From Herbidospora solisilvae (GTDB lineage Bacteria > Actinomycetota > Actinomycetes > Streptosporangiales > Streptosporangiaceae), in contig NZ_WXEW01000008.1 in NCBI RefSeq assembly GCF_009901565.1, positions 124,001-188,000 on the forward strand: a stretch of DNA of 64,000 nt, in the 5' to 3' direction. The notes beneath the pieces are model-generated. The model was not told the DNA's origin and made no database searches. It saw nothing but the letters and a program-made list of their open reading frames with translations. Below are positions 25,353 through 35,983 of the stretch, in pieces. How positions within the stretch are numbered: the stretch's first letter is position 1; every line of letters begins with the position of its first letter. The translations under genes were made by a program, and so were the position numbers.

Positions 25353-26156
25353 ATGCTGACGCTGATGGCGGTGCACGCCCACCCTGACGACGAGGTCATG
25401 GGCACCGGGGGGAGCTTCGCGAAATACGCCGCCGAAGGGGTGCGCACGGTCCTGGTGACCTGCACGAACGGGGAGCAGGGCGACGGGCCGGGCGGGGTGA
25501 AGCCGGGGGAGCCGGGCCACTCGGAGACCCAGGTGGCCGAGCAGCGGCTCGCCGAGCTGGCCGAGTCGGTGGGGCATCTCAACATCACCCACCTCGAACT
25601 GCTCGGATACCACGATTCCGGCATGGCCGGATGGGCGGGCAACGCCAGCTCCGACGCGTTCGCCAACGTCGACTTCGACAAGGCCGTGGCCCGGGTGGCG
25701 GCGCTGATGGAGGAGTATCGGCCGCAGGTCGTGGTGACCTACGACGAGAACGGCAACTACGGGCACCCCGACCACATCCAGGCCCACCGGGTCGCGGTGG
25801 CGGCGGCCGAGGCGACCGGGATCCCGGTGAAGTTCTACTACACGGCCGTGCCGAGGCGGGTCATCCAGGCGGCGTACGCCGCCATGAAGGCGCAGGGCAT
25901 GGACCCGGGATGGGAGCTGCCCGAGGACTTCGGCACCCCCGACGAGCTGATCACCACGGTGGTCGACACCCACGAGCAGGCCGACGTGAAGCTGGCCGCG
26001 CTGCGGGCGCACGGCAGCCAGGGCGACAGCATCTCCCTGTTGTCGATGCCGCCGGAGACCCAGCGCATGGCCATGTCGGCCGAACACTTCGTCCGGGTGT
26101 TCAGCAGGGTCCCGGCGCCCGACCACGAAGACGACCTGTTCGCGGGCCTGCGATGA
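25353..26156 (+). CDS. LmbE/PIG-L family N-acyl-glucosamine deacetylase or amidase (MshB/Mca-like)
   Basis: 267 residues from ATG 25353. Zinc site: VHAHPDDEVMGTGG near the N-terminus and YGHPDHIQAHR in the middle supply the Asp/His ligands of MshB, Mca and related enzymes. Known substrates are GlcNAc-inositol (mycothiol synthesis) or mycothiol S-conjugates (detoxification). The sequence resembles both branches and cannot be assigned further by eye. It shares an ATGA junction with an epoxide hydrolase, and epoxide opening plus mycothiol-conjugate cleavage would make a sensible detoxification pair; that link is inference. Confidence 0.87.
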   Translation: MLTLMAVHAHPDDEVMGTGGSFAKYAAEGVRTVLVTCTNGEQGDGPGGVKPGEPGHSETQVAEQRLAELAESVGHLNITHLELLGYHDSGMAGWAGNASSDAFANVDFDKAVARVAALMEEYRPQVVVTYDENGNYGHPDHIQAHRVAVAAAEATGIPVKFYYTAVPRRVIQAAYAAMKAQGMDPGWELPEDFGTPDELITTVVDTHEQADVKLAALRAHGSQGDSISLLSMPPETQRMAMSAEHFVRVFSRVPAPDHEDDLFAGLR

Positions 26157-27388
26157 AGATCCACGTGCCCGACGAGGTGCTCGACGACCTGCGCCGGCGG
26201 CTCGAACTGACCCGGCTGCCCGCCGACGAGGGCAACGACGACGGGTTCTACGGGGTGCCGGTCACGCGGCTGAGGCCGCTGGTCGACCACTGGCTCGACG
26301 GCTACGACTGGCGCAAGGCCGAAGCGGCGATCAACGCCTACGACCACGAGCAGGTCGAGGTCGACGGCGTGCCGATCCACTTCATGCGGCGGCCGGGCGC
26401 CGGGCCGGACCCGACGCCGCTGATCCTCACCCACGGCTGGCCCTGGACGTTCTGGCACTGGTCGAAGGTGGTCGACGCGCTGGCCGACCCGGCCGCGCAC
26501 GGCGGCGACCCGGCCGACGCGTTCGACGTCATCGTGCCGTCGCTGCCCGGCTTCGGCTTCCCCGGCCCGCTGCGGAACCGGCCCGAGCTCAACTTCTGGA
26601 TGGTCGCCGACCTGTGGCACACGCTGATGACCGAGGTGCTCGGCCACGAGCGCTACGCCGCCGCCGGATGTGACATCGGCGCGCTGGTCACCGGGCAGCT
26701 CGGCCACAAGTACGCCGACAGTCTCCACGGCATCCACATCGGCTCGGGCCAGAAGCTCACCATGTTCAACGGCGACCGGGGCTGGGACCTGGCCCAGGGC
26801 CAGGTGCTCCCCGACGACCTGCCGCCGGAGATCAGAGACCGGATCATCACGTTCGACCGGCGGTTCGCCTCCCACCTGGCCGTGCACGTCCTGGACTCCT
26901 CGACGCTCGCCCACGCCCTGTCCGACTCCCCGGCGGGCCTGCTGGCCTGGTTGCTCAAGCGCTGGGACTCCTGGAGCGACCGGAGCGGCGGCGACCCCTT
27001 CACCCCCGACGACCTGCTCACCCATACGATGATCTTCTGGGTGAACAACTCGATCGGCACATCGATGCGCTACTACGCCAACGCCAACCGCCACCCCTGG
27101 ACCCCCTCCCACGACCGCACCCCGGCCGTCGAGGCCCCGACGGGCATCACGTTCGTCGGCTACGAGAACCCTCCCGGCGTCACCACCGACCAGCGGGTGG
27201 CCGCCTTCGCGAACAGCGACCGGGGTGGCTGGTACAACCACGTGAACCTCACCGCCCACGACAGGGGCGGCCACTTCATCCCGTGGGAGATCCCGGAGGA
27301 ATGGGTCGACGACCTGCGGCGGACCTTCAGGAAGGCCCGGGGCCGGCCCGGCGCTCGTAGAGGGTCTTCTCCCGCGCGTTCCGGGTGA
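26153..27388 (+). CDS. Epoxide hydrolase with N-terminal EHN domain
   Basis: 411 residues, starting within the stop codon of the previous gene. The N-terminal EHN domain opens VPDEVLDDLRRRLELTRLP and includes YDWRKAEAAINAY; the alpha/beta-hydrolase core has HGWPWTFWHW (oxyanion region with HGWP) and the nucleophile in GCDIGALVTGQLG. The late His is in DRGGHFIPWE. It opens epoxides to diols. The C-terminal tail past GHFIPWEIPEEWVDDLRRTF is low complexity and overlaps the convergent sigma factor gene by 62 bp. Confidence 0.92.
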   Translation: MKIHVPDEVLDDLRRRLELTRLPADEGNDDGFYGVPVTRLRPLVDHWLDGYDWRKAEAAINAYDHEQVEVDGVPIHFMRRPGAGPDPTPLILTHGWPWTFWHWSKVVDALADPAAHGGDPADAFDVIVPSLPGFGFPGPLRNRPELNFWMVADLWHTLMTEVLGHERYAAAGCDIGALVTGQLGHKYADSLHGIHIGSGQKLTMFNGDRGWDLAQGQVLPDDLPPEIRDRIITFDRRFASHLAVHVLDSSTLAHALSDSPAGLLAWLLKRWDSWSDRSGGDPFTPDDLLTHTMIFWVNNSIGTSMRYYANANRHPWTPSHDRTPAVEAPTGITFVGYENPPGVTTDQRVAAFANSDRGGWYNHVNLTAHDRGGHFIPWEIPEEWVDDLRRTFRKARGRPGARRGSSPARSG

Positions 27389-28523
27389 GGCCGGCCGCCT
27401 CGCGGAAGGCCGCCTTGGCCTCCTCGAACCGGCCGGCGCGTTCGAGGAGGTCGCCCCGCACCGCCGCGAGGTGGGGGTTGCCGTGGAGGGCCAGGCCGTC
27501 GACGATCTTCAGCCCGGCCTCCGGGCCCTCCGCCATGCCCACGGCGACGGCGCGGTTCAGCTCGACGATCGGCGAGGGGGCCACGTGGGCGAGCAGCCGG
27601 TAGAGGTCGGCCATCCGGGCCCAGTCGGTGTCGGCGAAGGTCAGGGCCCTGGCGTGCACGGCGGCGATGGCGGCCTGGAGGCCGTACGGACCCAGGACAC
27701 CGGTCGACTCGGCGCGGGCCAGCGCTTCGAGACCCCGGCGGATCAGCAGCCGGTCCCACCGCGACCGGTCCTGGTCGGCGAGCAGGACCGGCTCCCCGCC
27801 GGGGCCGACGCGGGCGGCCAGGCGCGACGACTGGATCTCCAGCAGCGCCTGCAGGCCGGACGCCTCCGACGACCCGGGCATGAGCGCCGCCAGCACGCGT
27901 GCCAACCGCAGCGCCTCGAAGCACAGGTCGGCGCGGATCCACGAGTCGCCCGAGGTCGCCGAGTAGCCCTCGTTGTAGATCAGATAGATCACTTCGAGGA
28001 CCGAGGCCAGGCGGGCGGGCAGTTCTTCGGCGGGTGGCAGCTCGATCGGCACCTTCCGCAGCGCCGTCTTGGCCCGGTAGACGCGCTGCCCGACGGTCGG
28101 TTCGGGCACCAGGAACGCACGGGCGATCTCGGCCGTGGTCAGCCCGCCGAGCAGCCGCAGCGTGAGTGCCAGCCGCCCCTCGACGGCCACCGCCGGATGG
28201 CAGGCCGTGAAGATCAGCGTCAGCAGTTCGGGTTCGGGCTCAGCGGCCGGCCGCAGGGCGAGTTCGCGGAGTTTCTCCTCGTAGACGCCCTGCCGCCGGA
28301 GCTGGTCGATCGCCTTCCGCTTGGCCGTGGTGGTCAGCCAGCCGCCCGGGTTCGCCGGCACGCCCTCGGCCGGCCAGGTCTCCAGGGCCAGCACGAAGGC
28401 GTCTTGAGCCGACTCCTCGGCCAGGCCGAGGTCACCGGTCATCCGGGCCACGGTCGCGATGACCTTGGCCGACTCGATGCGCCAGACGGCCTCGACGGTG
28501 CGGATCGGATCGAGGGAGCCCAC
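27327..28523 (-). CDS. ECF42-group RNA polymerase sigma factor with C-terminal extension
   Basis: 398 residues, about twice a minimal ECF sigma. Region 2 is at the N-terminus (AEESAQDAFVLALETWP, GWLTTTAKRKAIDQLRR) and region 4 at about 100-155 (TAEIARAFLVPEPTVGQRVYRAK). The long C-terminal part (PARLASVLEVIYLIYNEGYSATSG onward, with TPR-like helices) is the hallmark of the ECF42 group, where it is needed for activity. No anti-sigma factor is present; these sigmas are paired with DGPF proteins such as the one encoded 4 bp upstream on the same strand. The start is ATG 28523. Confidence 0.93.
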   Translation of the reverse strand: MGSLDPIRTVEAVWRIESAKVIATVARMTGDLGLAEESAQDAFVLALETWPAEGVPANPGGWLTTTAKRKAIDQLRRQGVYEEKLRELALRPAAEPEPELLTLIFTACHPAVAVEGRLALTLRLLGGLTTAEIARAFLVPEPTVGQRVYRAKTALRKVPIELPPAEELPARLASVLEVIYLIYNEGYSATSGDSWIRADLCFEALRLARVLAALMPGSSEASGLQALLEIQSSRLAARVGPGGEPVLLADQDRSRWDRLLIRRGLEALARAESTGVLGPYGLQAAIAAVHARALTFADTDWARMADLYRLLAHVAPSPIVELNRAVAVGMAEGPEAGLKIVDGLALHGNPHLAAVRGDLLERAGRFEEAKAAFREAAGLTRNAREKTLYERRAGPGPS

Positions 28524-28527
28524 ACCC

Positions 28528-28875
28528 TCAGAATGTCATCAGCGGGAAGACGCGGGAGACGCCCTCCCAGCCGGGCCACATGTCGCGGTGCAGCCGCATG
28601 AACCGGTTGGCCCACTCGATCGCCTCCGCCTCGTCGCGGACTTCGTAGATCGCGTAGCTGATGAGCTCCTTGGCCTCGGCGAACGGGCCGTCGGAGACGG
28701 TCAGCTTGCCGCCGACGACCTCGACCTCGGCGGCGAGGCCCCGCAGGCCGCTCTGGTCGACCAGGGCGCCGGCCTCGGTGGCCTCCTGGCCGAGCCGCAT
28801 GATCGCCGACATGAGCTCGGCGGGCGGCGGGGTCTCGGGCTGGGCGGTGCGGGTCAGCGTGATCAGGTAGCGCAT
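28528..28875 (-). CDS. YCII/DGPF-domain protein, partner of ECF42 sigma
   Basis: 115 residues, ATG 28875 with GGAGAA upstream. A dimeric ferredoxin-like YCII fold carrying VSDGPFAEAKELISYAIYEV, the DGPF motif that names the group, and WPGWEGVSRVFPLMTF at the end. Such genes accompany ECF42 sigma genes in conserved pairs and are direct targets of the sigma factor. The biochemical activity is unknown. Confidence 0.92.
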   Translation of the reverse strand: MRYLITLTRTAQPETPPPAELMSAIMRLGQEATEAGALVDQSGLRGLAAEVEVVGGKLTVSDGPFAEAKELISYAIYEVRDEAEAIEWANRFMRLHRDMWPGWEGVSRVFPLMTF

Positions 28876-28914
28876 GGGTGTTCTCCGTTCGTTCTCGTGC
28901 GAACCTACGACCCC

Positions 28915-28943
28915 TCCACGAACGGCCGGCCGGTGTTTCGACA
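28915..28943 (-). promoter_or_regulatory. Candidate autoregulated ECF42 promoter
   Basis: On the minus strand TGTCGA (28943-28938) lies 63 bp upstream of the DGPF gene start, and a CGTTCG-containing -10 region follows near 28920. TGTCGA is the -35 element I recall for ECF42-type promoters; the spacing to the -10 is not ideal. Confidence 0.4.
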
Positions 28944-28985
28944 GCCGCCGGTTACTTTTCTGCGATTTCCGGCCATGCTTGTCAG

Positions 28986-31900
28986 GTGAGCAGCAGGCCT
29001 CCCTATCCGGGGCTGGCGGCCTTCGGCGCGCCGGACGCCGCCGTGTTCTTCGGCCGCGACGACCTCCTGTCCGAGCTGCGGCGGCGTACCGAGAACGAGC
29101 GGCTCGTCGTCGTCACGGGCGCCTCGGGGGCGGGGAAGACCTCGCTGGTCGACGTCGGGCTCGGCGGGTTGCGCCTGCGGCCCGGCGATGATCCGGTCGG
29201 CGCGCTGCTGGCCGCGTTCGGGGCCGCGATGGACCGCGACCGGCTGGCCGCGGCGCCTCATCACCTCGACGAGTCCGGCAACCCGGGGCTGGTCGTGGTC
29301 GACCGGTTCGAAGAGGTCTTCGTGCTCTGCCGCGACCTCGACGCGCGGCGGACCTTCGTCGCGGCGCTCGCCGCCACCCGGGCCCGGGTGGTGCTGGTGT
29401 TGCGGGCCGACTTCACCGGCGACGCCGCCGCCCACCCCGAGCTGGTCGCGGCCCTGTCCCGGCCGCTGCTCGTCTCCCCGTTGTCCGGGTACGACCTCCG
29501 CGCGGCCGTCGAGCGGCCCGCCCTGGCCCACGGGGTGACCTTCGAAGAGGGCCTGGTCGACGAGATCGTCGCCGACCACAACGGCGACCTGCCGCTGCTG
29601 GCCCACACCCTGCGCGTGATGTGGGACCGCCGCGAGGGCGGCCCGCTGACGTTCGAGGGCTACCGGGCCACCGGCCGGGTGACCGGCGCGATCCCCCGCA
29701 GCGCCGAACGGGCGCTGGTCCGCAACGACGCCAGGGCGGCGCTGTCGGCGCTGGCCGGGCCCCACGGCACATTGCGGCCGGGCCCGATGACGCCCGAGCT
29801 CGAACCCTTCGTGGCGGCCGGGCTCGTCCGGACCGACGGCGAGAGCGCCGAGCTGGCCCACGAGGCGGTGATCCGGGCCTGGCCCCGGTTCACCGCGTGG
29901 ACGGAGGCCGACCGGGCGGCCGGTCAGGTGCGGCGGGAGTTCGCCGCCGACGCCGACCGGTGGGTGCTCAGCGGGTTCGCGCCGCCCCACCTCTACACCG
30001 GCACCCGGCTCGCGGCGGCGCGGGCGGCGGTGCGGCGCATCCGGCGGGAGCTGACCCCGGCCGAGGTGGCGTTCCTGGAGGCGAGCGCGGCCCAGGAGTT
30101 CGAGGGGCGGCGGGCCGACGACAGGCGCACGTTCGTGCGCGGCCTGTTCTCGATCGCGGCGGTGGCGCTGCTCGTGCTGAGTTTCGGGGCGACCGGCGCG
30201 CTGGCGCTGCTCGTCAACGGGGCCACCCGCGACCGCGACGCCGCCGTCGGCCGCAGCACGGTCGCCGTGGCCCGCCACCTGCTGGCCCAGGGCGACGCGC
30301 TGGCCGCCGACCAGCCGGTGCTCGCCCGCCTGCTGCGGCTGGCCGGGGCCGAGATCGCGCCCGCGCTGCCCGAGGCGGCGGCCGGGCTGCGCGCGTCGGC
30401 GGCGCATCCCGCGCTCGACGTGCTGCGCCCGCCGGGTGTGGAGACCATGGTCGTCAGCGCCGCCGGGCTGGCGGCCACCACGTCGGGCGGCGACGTCACG
30501 CTCTGGCGGGACGGCGCCCGGCTGGCGGTCGTGCACGCCCACGACGACCCGATCAGCGCGCTCGCCTTCACCCGCGACGGCCGCCGGTTCGCCACCGCCG
30601 CCTCCGACGGTTCGGTGCGGATCTGGGACACCGCGGCCCGCGACATGCTGGTGGCCGTCGACGACGGCGGGCTCGGGCGCAAGGCCGTCGCGTTCGGTCC
30701 CGACGGGCGGACCATCGCGGTCGCGGCGGCCGGACGTCCGGTCACGATCTGGAGCACCACCACGGCCCAGCCGGTGGCGGAGTTCCCGGCGGCGGGCGAG
30801 CGCCCGCTGGTGCTGTTCGGCAACGACGGCGACACCTTCTACACCGCGACCGCGCGGGGCCTGGAGGTCTTCGACCTGCCGACCAGGAAACGGCTGCGCC
30901 TGCTGCCCTCCGAGCGGGTCACCTCGGCCGCGCTCACCCCCAACACGCGCACCCTCGCCGTCGGCCGGGCCGACGGCGGCGTCGAGATCTGGGGGGTGGG
31001 GGAGCGCGAGTTCACGCCGCGGGGCGAGTTCGCCGCGCACGACCGCGCGGTCGAGACGATCACGTTCAGCCCCGACGGCCGCACGTTCGCCACCGGCGGC
31101 GGCGACGAGGCGGTGCGGATCTGGGAGACCGCGAGCCGCCGCCGCGTCGGCGACACGATCACCGGCCACACCGGGACGGTCGTCGCCGTGGGCTACCTGC
31201 CCGACGGGCGCACCCTGCTCACCGCGGCCACCGACCGGACCGTCCGGGTCTGGAACACGGCGGCGTACGACTCCGTGCTCGACCTGACCACCCGGGTCGC
31301 CGACCCGAAGAGCGGCCGGTTCGCCACGGTCGACGCGATCGCCTTCACCCAGGACGGCACGATCTTCGCCACCGGCGACGCCGCCGGCACGGTGCGCCTC
31401 TGGCGGACCGCCTCGCGAACCCCGCTCGGGCTGCCGATCGAGACGCGGACCTCCGGGGTGCACTCGATGGTGTTCGACCCCACGACCGGCGGGCTGGTCG
31501 TGCTGAGCACCGACAACGTGATCAGCCTGCTCGACGTCGACAGCCGCACCAGCCAGCCCTTGTGGGCCAACCCGCCCCAGGAGGTCACCAACCACGGCGT
31601 CCTGGGCCCCGACGGCCGGACGCTCGCGCTGGCCTACGGCGCGAACGTGGAGGTGTGGGACAACCAGACCCGGCGGCTGACCGGGCGGCTCGGCGGCCAC
31701 GACGGCGACGTGCGCGCGGTGGCGTTCAGTCCCGATGGGCGGCTGCTGGCGACCGGGGGCGCCGACCGGGTGATCCGGTTGTGGGATCCGGTGAAGGCGA
31801 CGGCCGCCGGGCCGGCCCTCCTGGGGCACACCGGCGACGTGTTGTCGGTCGCGTTCAGCCCCGACGGCAGCGTGCTGGCCAGCGGCGACGACAGTGGGAT

Positions 31901-32195
31901 GGTGCGCTTCTGGGACGTCGCGACCGGCCGGTCGCTGGGTGCCTACCACGGCCGGGCCCCCGCCGACGGCGTCCCGGCCTTCGCGGCGAGCGCGCTGGCC
32001 TTCAGCCCCGACGGCGGGACTCTCGTGGGTGGCGGCCGGTTCACGGCCCCGGGCCAACCGGCCCTGGAGATCTGGGATTCCACGCTCTACGGCGCGGACG
32101 CCCGCGACCTCGTCTGCGACCAGGCCGGCCGCACCCTCACACCCGAAGAGTGGCGCGTGCACGTACCCGGTCAGCCCTATCGGCGGCTCTGCTGA
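28986..32195 (+). CDS. nSTAND ATPase - WD40 repeat protein with central membrane helix
   Basis: 1069 residues from GTG 28986. The opening PPYPGLAAFGAPDAAVFFGRD is the standard front of actinobacterial nSTAND1 proteins. Walker A is GASGAGKTS (about 45-53) and the Walker B region is LVVVDRFEEVF. A single membrane helix follows at about 381-410 (LFSIAAVALLVLSF). Residues about 475-1069 form roughly a dozen WD40 repeats with many GHTG/AFSPDG and RIWD units. The ATPase half would be cytoplasmic and the propellers outside or in the opposite compartment. It is a probable signalling or conflict-sensing scaffold with no known ligand. Its end overlaps the convergent FUSC gene by 59 bp. Confidence 0.88.
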   Translation: MSSRPPYPGLAAFGAPDAAVFFGRDDLLSELRRRTENERLVVVTGASGAGKTSLVDVGLGGLRLRPGDDPVGALLAAFGAAMDRDRLAAAPHHLDESGNPGLVVVDRFEEVFVLCRDLDARRTFVAALAATRARVVLVLRADFTGDAAAHPELVAALSRPLLVSPLSGYDLRAAVERPALAHGVTFEEGLVDEIVADHNGDLPLLAHTLRVMWDRREGGPLTFEGYRATGRVTGAIPRSAERALVRNDARAALSALAGPHGTLRPGPMTPELEPFVAAGLVRTDGESAELAHEAVIRAWPRFTAWTEADRAAGQVRREFAADADRWVLSGFAPPHLYTGTRLAAARAAVRRIRRELTPAEVAFLEASAAQEFEGRRADDRRTFVRGLFSIAAVALLVLSFGATGALALLVNGATRDRDAAVGRSTVAVARHLLAQGDALAADQPVLARLLRLAGAEIAPALPEAAAGLRASAAHPALDVLRPPGVETMVVSAAGLAATTSGGDVTLWRDGARLAVVHAHDDPISALAFTRDGRRFATAASDGSVRIWDTAARDMLVAVDDGGLGRKAVAFGPDGRTIAVAAAGRPVTIWSTTTAQPVAEFPAAGERPLVLFGNDGDTFYTATARGLEVFDLPTRKRLRLLPSERVTSAALTPNTRTLAVGRADGGVEIWGVGEREFTPRGEFAAHDRAVETITFSPDGRTFATGGGDEAVRIWETASRRRVGDTITGHTGTVVAVGYLPDGRTLLTAATDRTVRVWNTAAYDSVLDLTTRVADPKSGRFATVDAIAFTQDGTIFATGDAAGTVRLWRTASRTPLGLPIETRTSGVHSMVFDPTTGGLVVLSTDNVISLLDVDSRTSQPLWANPPQEVTNHGVLGPDGRTLALAYGANVEVWDNQTRRLTGRLGGHDGDVRAVAFSPDGRLLATGGADRVIRLWDPVKATAAGPALLGHTGDVLSVAFSPDGSVLASGDDSGMVRFWDVATGRSLGAYHGRAPADGVPAFAASALAFSPDGGTLVGGGRFTAPGQPALEIWDSTLYGADARDLVCDQAGRTLTPEEWRVHVPGQPYRRLC

Positions 32196-33267
32196 CGATC
32201 GGGCGGCGGGTCTCGTGCGGGCGGATGTTGCGGCGGTGGACGAGCGGGTCCTGGCCGTCACGCAGGCCGTCGAGGAGACGGTCGAGGTGGACGAGCAGCT
32301 CGCCGTGCAGCGGCCAGTGGCCCGGGTCCTCGCGCAGGACGGCGCCGAGCTCGTCGCGCATGCGGCGGCCCTCGGTCACTGAGCGGTCGAGTTCGCCCGT
32401 GAGGCGCTCGGCCTCGGCGGGGCAGCAGGTGGTGGCCGCCTCGGCGTAGTTGCGGGTGGTCTGGGCCAGGTCGTGCAGCACACTGGCCAGGCGCTCCCGC
32501 ACGCCGGGCTCCCACATCCGCAGGCCGGTCCGGTCGCTGATGCTCCGGGCCAGGCCGCGTACGGTCGGGATCGCGCGTTCCAGGGTGTCGAGGGCCTCGC
32601 GGAGGGCGCGGCTGTGGCCCGTGAGGGTGCGGCCACGCAGGCGGGCGGTCTCGTCGGCGGTGTCGACCGCGGCCTCGACCCGGTGGATCTCCGCGGTGAG
32701 CTTCCTGGCCTGGTCCATCCAGCGGCCGACGGCCTCGGGGCCGGGTTCGGCGGCCAGGCCGGCGGCCATGTCGTCGAGGAGGCCCGCCACCCGGCCGCCG
32801 AAGTCGGCGATGGCCCGCTCGGCGGGGCGCAGCCGCGTCGGCGTCGCCACGAAGACGGTCACCAGGCCGACGGCCGCGCCGATCAGGGTCTCCACGATGC
32901 GGTCGGCGGCGGCCGGGCCGGTGCCGAACTGGAGGATCAGCATCGCGCTGATCGGCACCTCAAGCAGGTGCTCACGCAGTTTCAGCAGGTGGCCGAGGCC
33001 CAGGGCGACCGCCACGGACAGACCGAGGCTCCACCAGCTCAGCCCGAACAGCCCGCTCATGACCACCGACACCAGGACGCCCGCCCCGACGCTGACGATC
33101 CGCCCACCGGCGTGCTTCAGCGTCCGGAACAGCGAGACCTGGACGACGAGCATCGCGGTCAGCGGGGCCAGCGTGGGCGCCCGGGTGTCGAGCAGGACGA
33201 GCGCGATCACATACGCGGCCATCGCCGTGACGACCAGGCGGGCGATCGACGTCAGACGTTCCGGCAT
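32137..33267 (-). CDS. FUSC-family / aromatic acid exporter-like membrane protein
   Basis: 376 residues from ATG 33267 with GGAGGTG upstream. The N-terminal half has about six membrane helices (ARLVVTAMAAYVIALVLL, APLTAMLVVQVSLFRTLKHAGGRIVSVGAGV), the pattern of FUSC/ArAE (DUF939-like) proteins, and the C-terminal half is a helical cytoplasmic domain (IHRVEAAVDTADETARLRGRT). Relatives export aromatic acids or act in the envelope. The substrate is unknown. It ends inside the 3' end of the convergent WD40 gene. Confidence 0.82.
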   Translation of the reverse strand: MPERLTSIARLVVTAMAAYVIALVLLDTRAPTLAPLTAMLVVQVSLFRTLKHAGGRIVSVGAGVLVSVVMSGLFGLSWWSLGLSVAVALGLGHLLKLREHLLEVPISAMLILQFGTGPAAADRIVETLIGAAVGLVTVFVATPTRLRPAERAIADFGGRVAGLLDDMAAGLAAEPGPEAVGRWMDQARKLTAEIHRVEAAVDTADETARLRGRTLTGHSRALREALDTLERAIPTVRGLARSISDRTGLRMWEPGVRERLASVLHDLAQTTRNYAEAATTCCPAEAERLTGELDRSVTEGRRMRDELGAVLREDPGHWPLHGELLVHLDRLLDGLRDGQDPLVHRRNIRPHETRRPIVSRAADRADRVRARATLRV

Positions 33268-33347
33268 GCGGGTGTCCACCTCCCCCAAATAAGACATTTC
33301 TTGACAAACGGCATGCCTGGGGGTGGATATTTCCTGGTTCCGGCAAA

Positions 33348-33378
33348 ACCGAAGGGCCGGGTGGATCACCCGGCCCTT
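33348..33378 (-). terminator. clpC intrinsic terminator
   Basis: AAGGGCCGGGT-GGATC-ACCCGGCCCTT, a perfect 11-bp stem 13 bp beyond the clpC stop. Read on the minus strand it is followed by CGGTTTTG, giving a T-run. Confidence 0.85.
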
Positions 33379-33390
33379 GGTCTTCCGCTG

Positions 33391-35892
<2,502 letters not shown>

Positions 35893-35965
35893 CTCTCGCC
35901 GCTCCATGGAGTCCGGGGGGCCCTGTTACTCCATAGAACGCGGTAATTGGAGTGATGGGTACCGA

Positions 35966-35983
35966 ATACGCGATCGGCGAACT
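35966..35983 (-). promoter_or_regulatory. ClgR-like operator upstream of clpC
   Basis: On the minus strand the site reads TTCGCCGATCGCGTA, i.e. CGC-N5-GCG with A/T-rich flanks, fitting the published ClgR motif (CGCYNANRGCG) at all but one core position. It is 74-91 bp upstream of the clpC start. ClgR activates clp genes in Corynebacterium and Streptomyces. Confidence 0.4.

Noticed and set aside
28905-32261. Very long open frame antisense to the WD40 gene
   Set aside because: Its composition is Arg/Gly/Pro-rich without any domain, as expected from the complement of a GC-biased gene.
33301-33330. TTGACA-N18-GGATAT sigma-A-like promoter on the plus strand pointing into the clpC 3' end
   Set aside because: The clpC terminator hairpin begins about 15 bp beyond the predicted start, and no gene follows on that strand.
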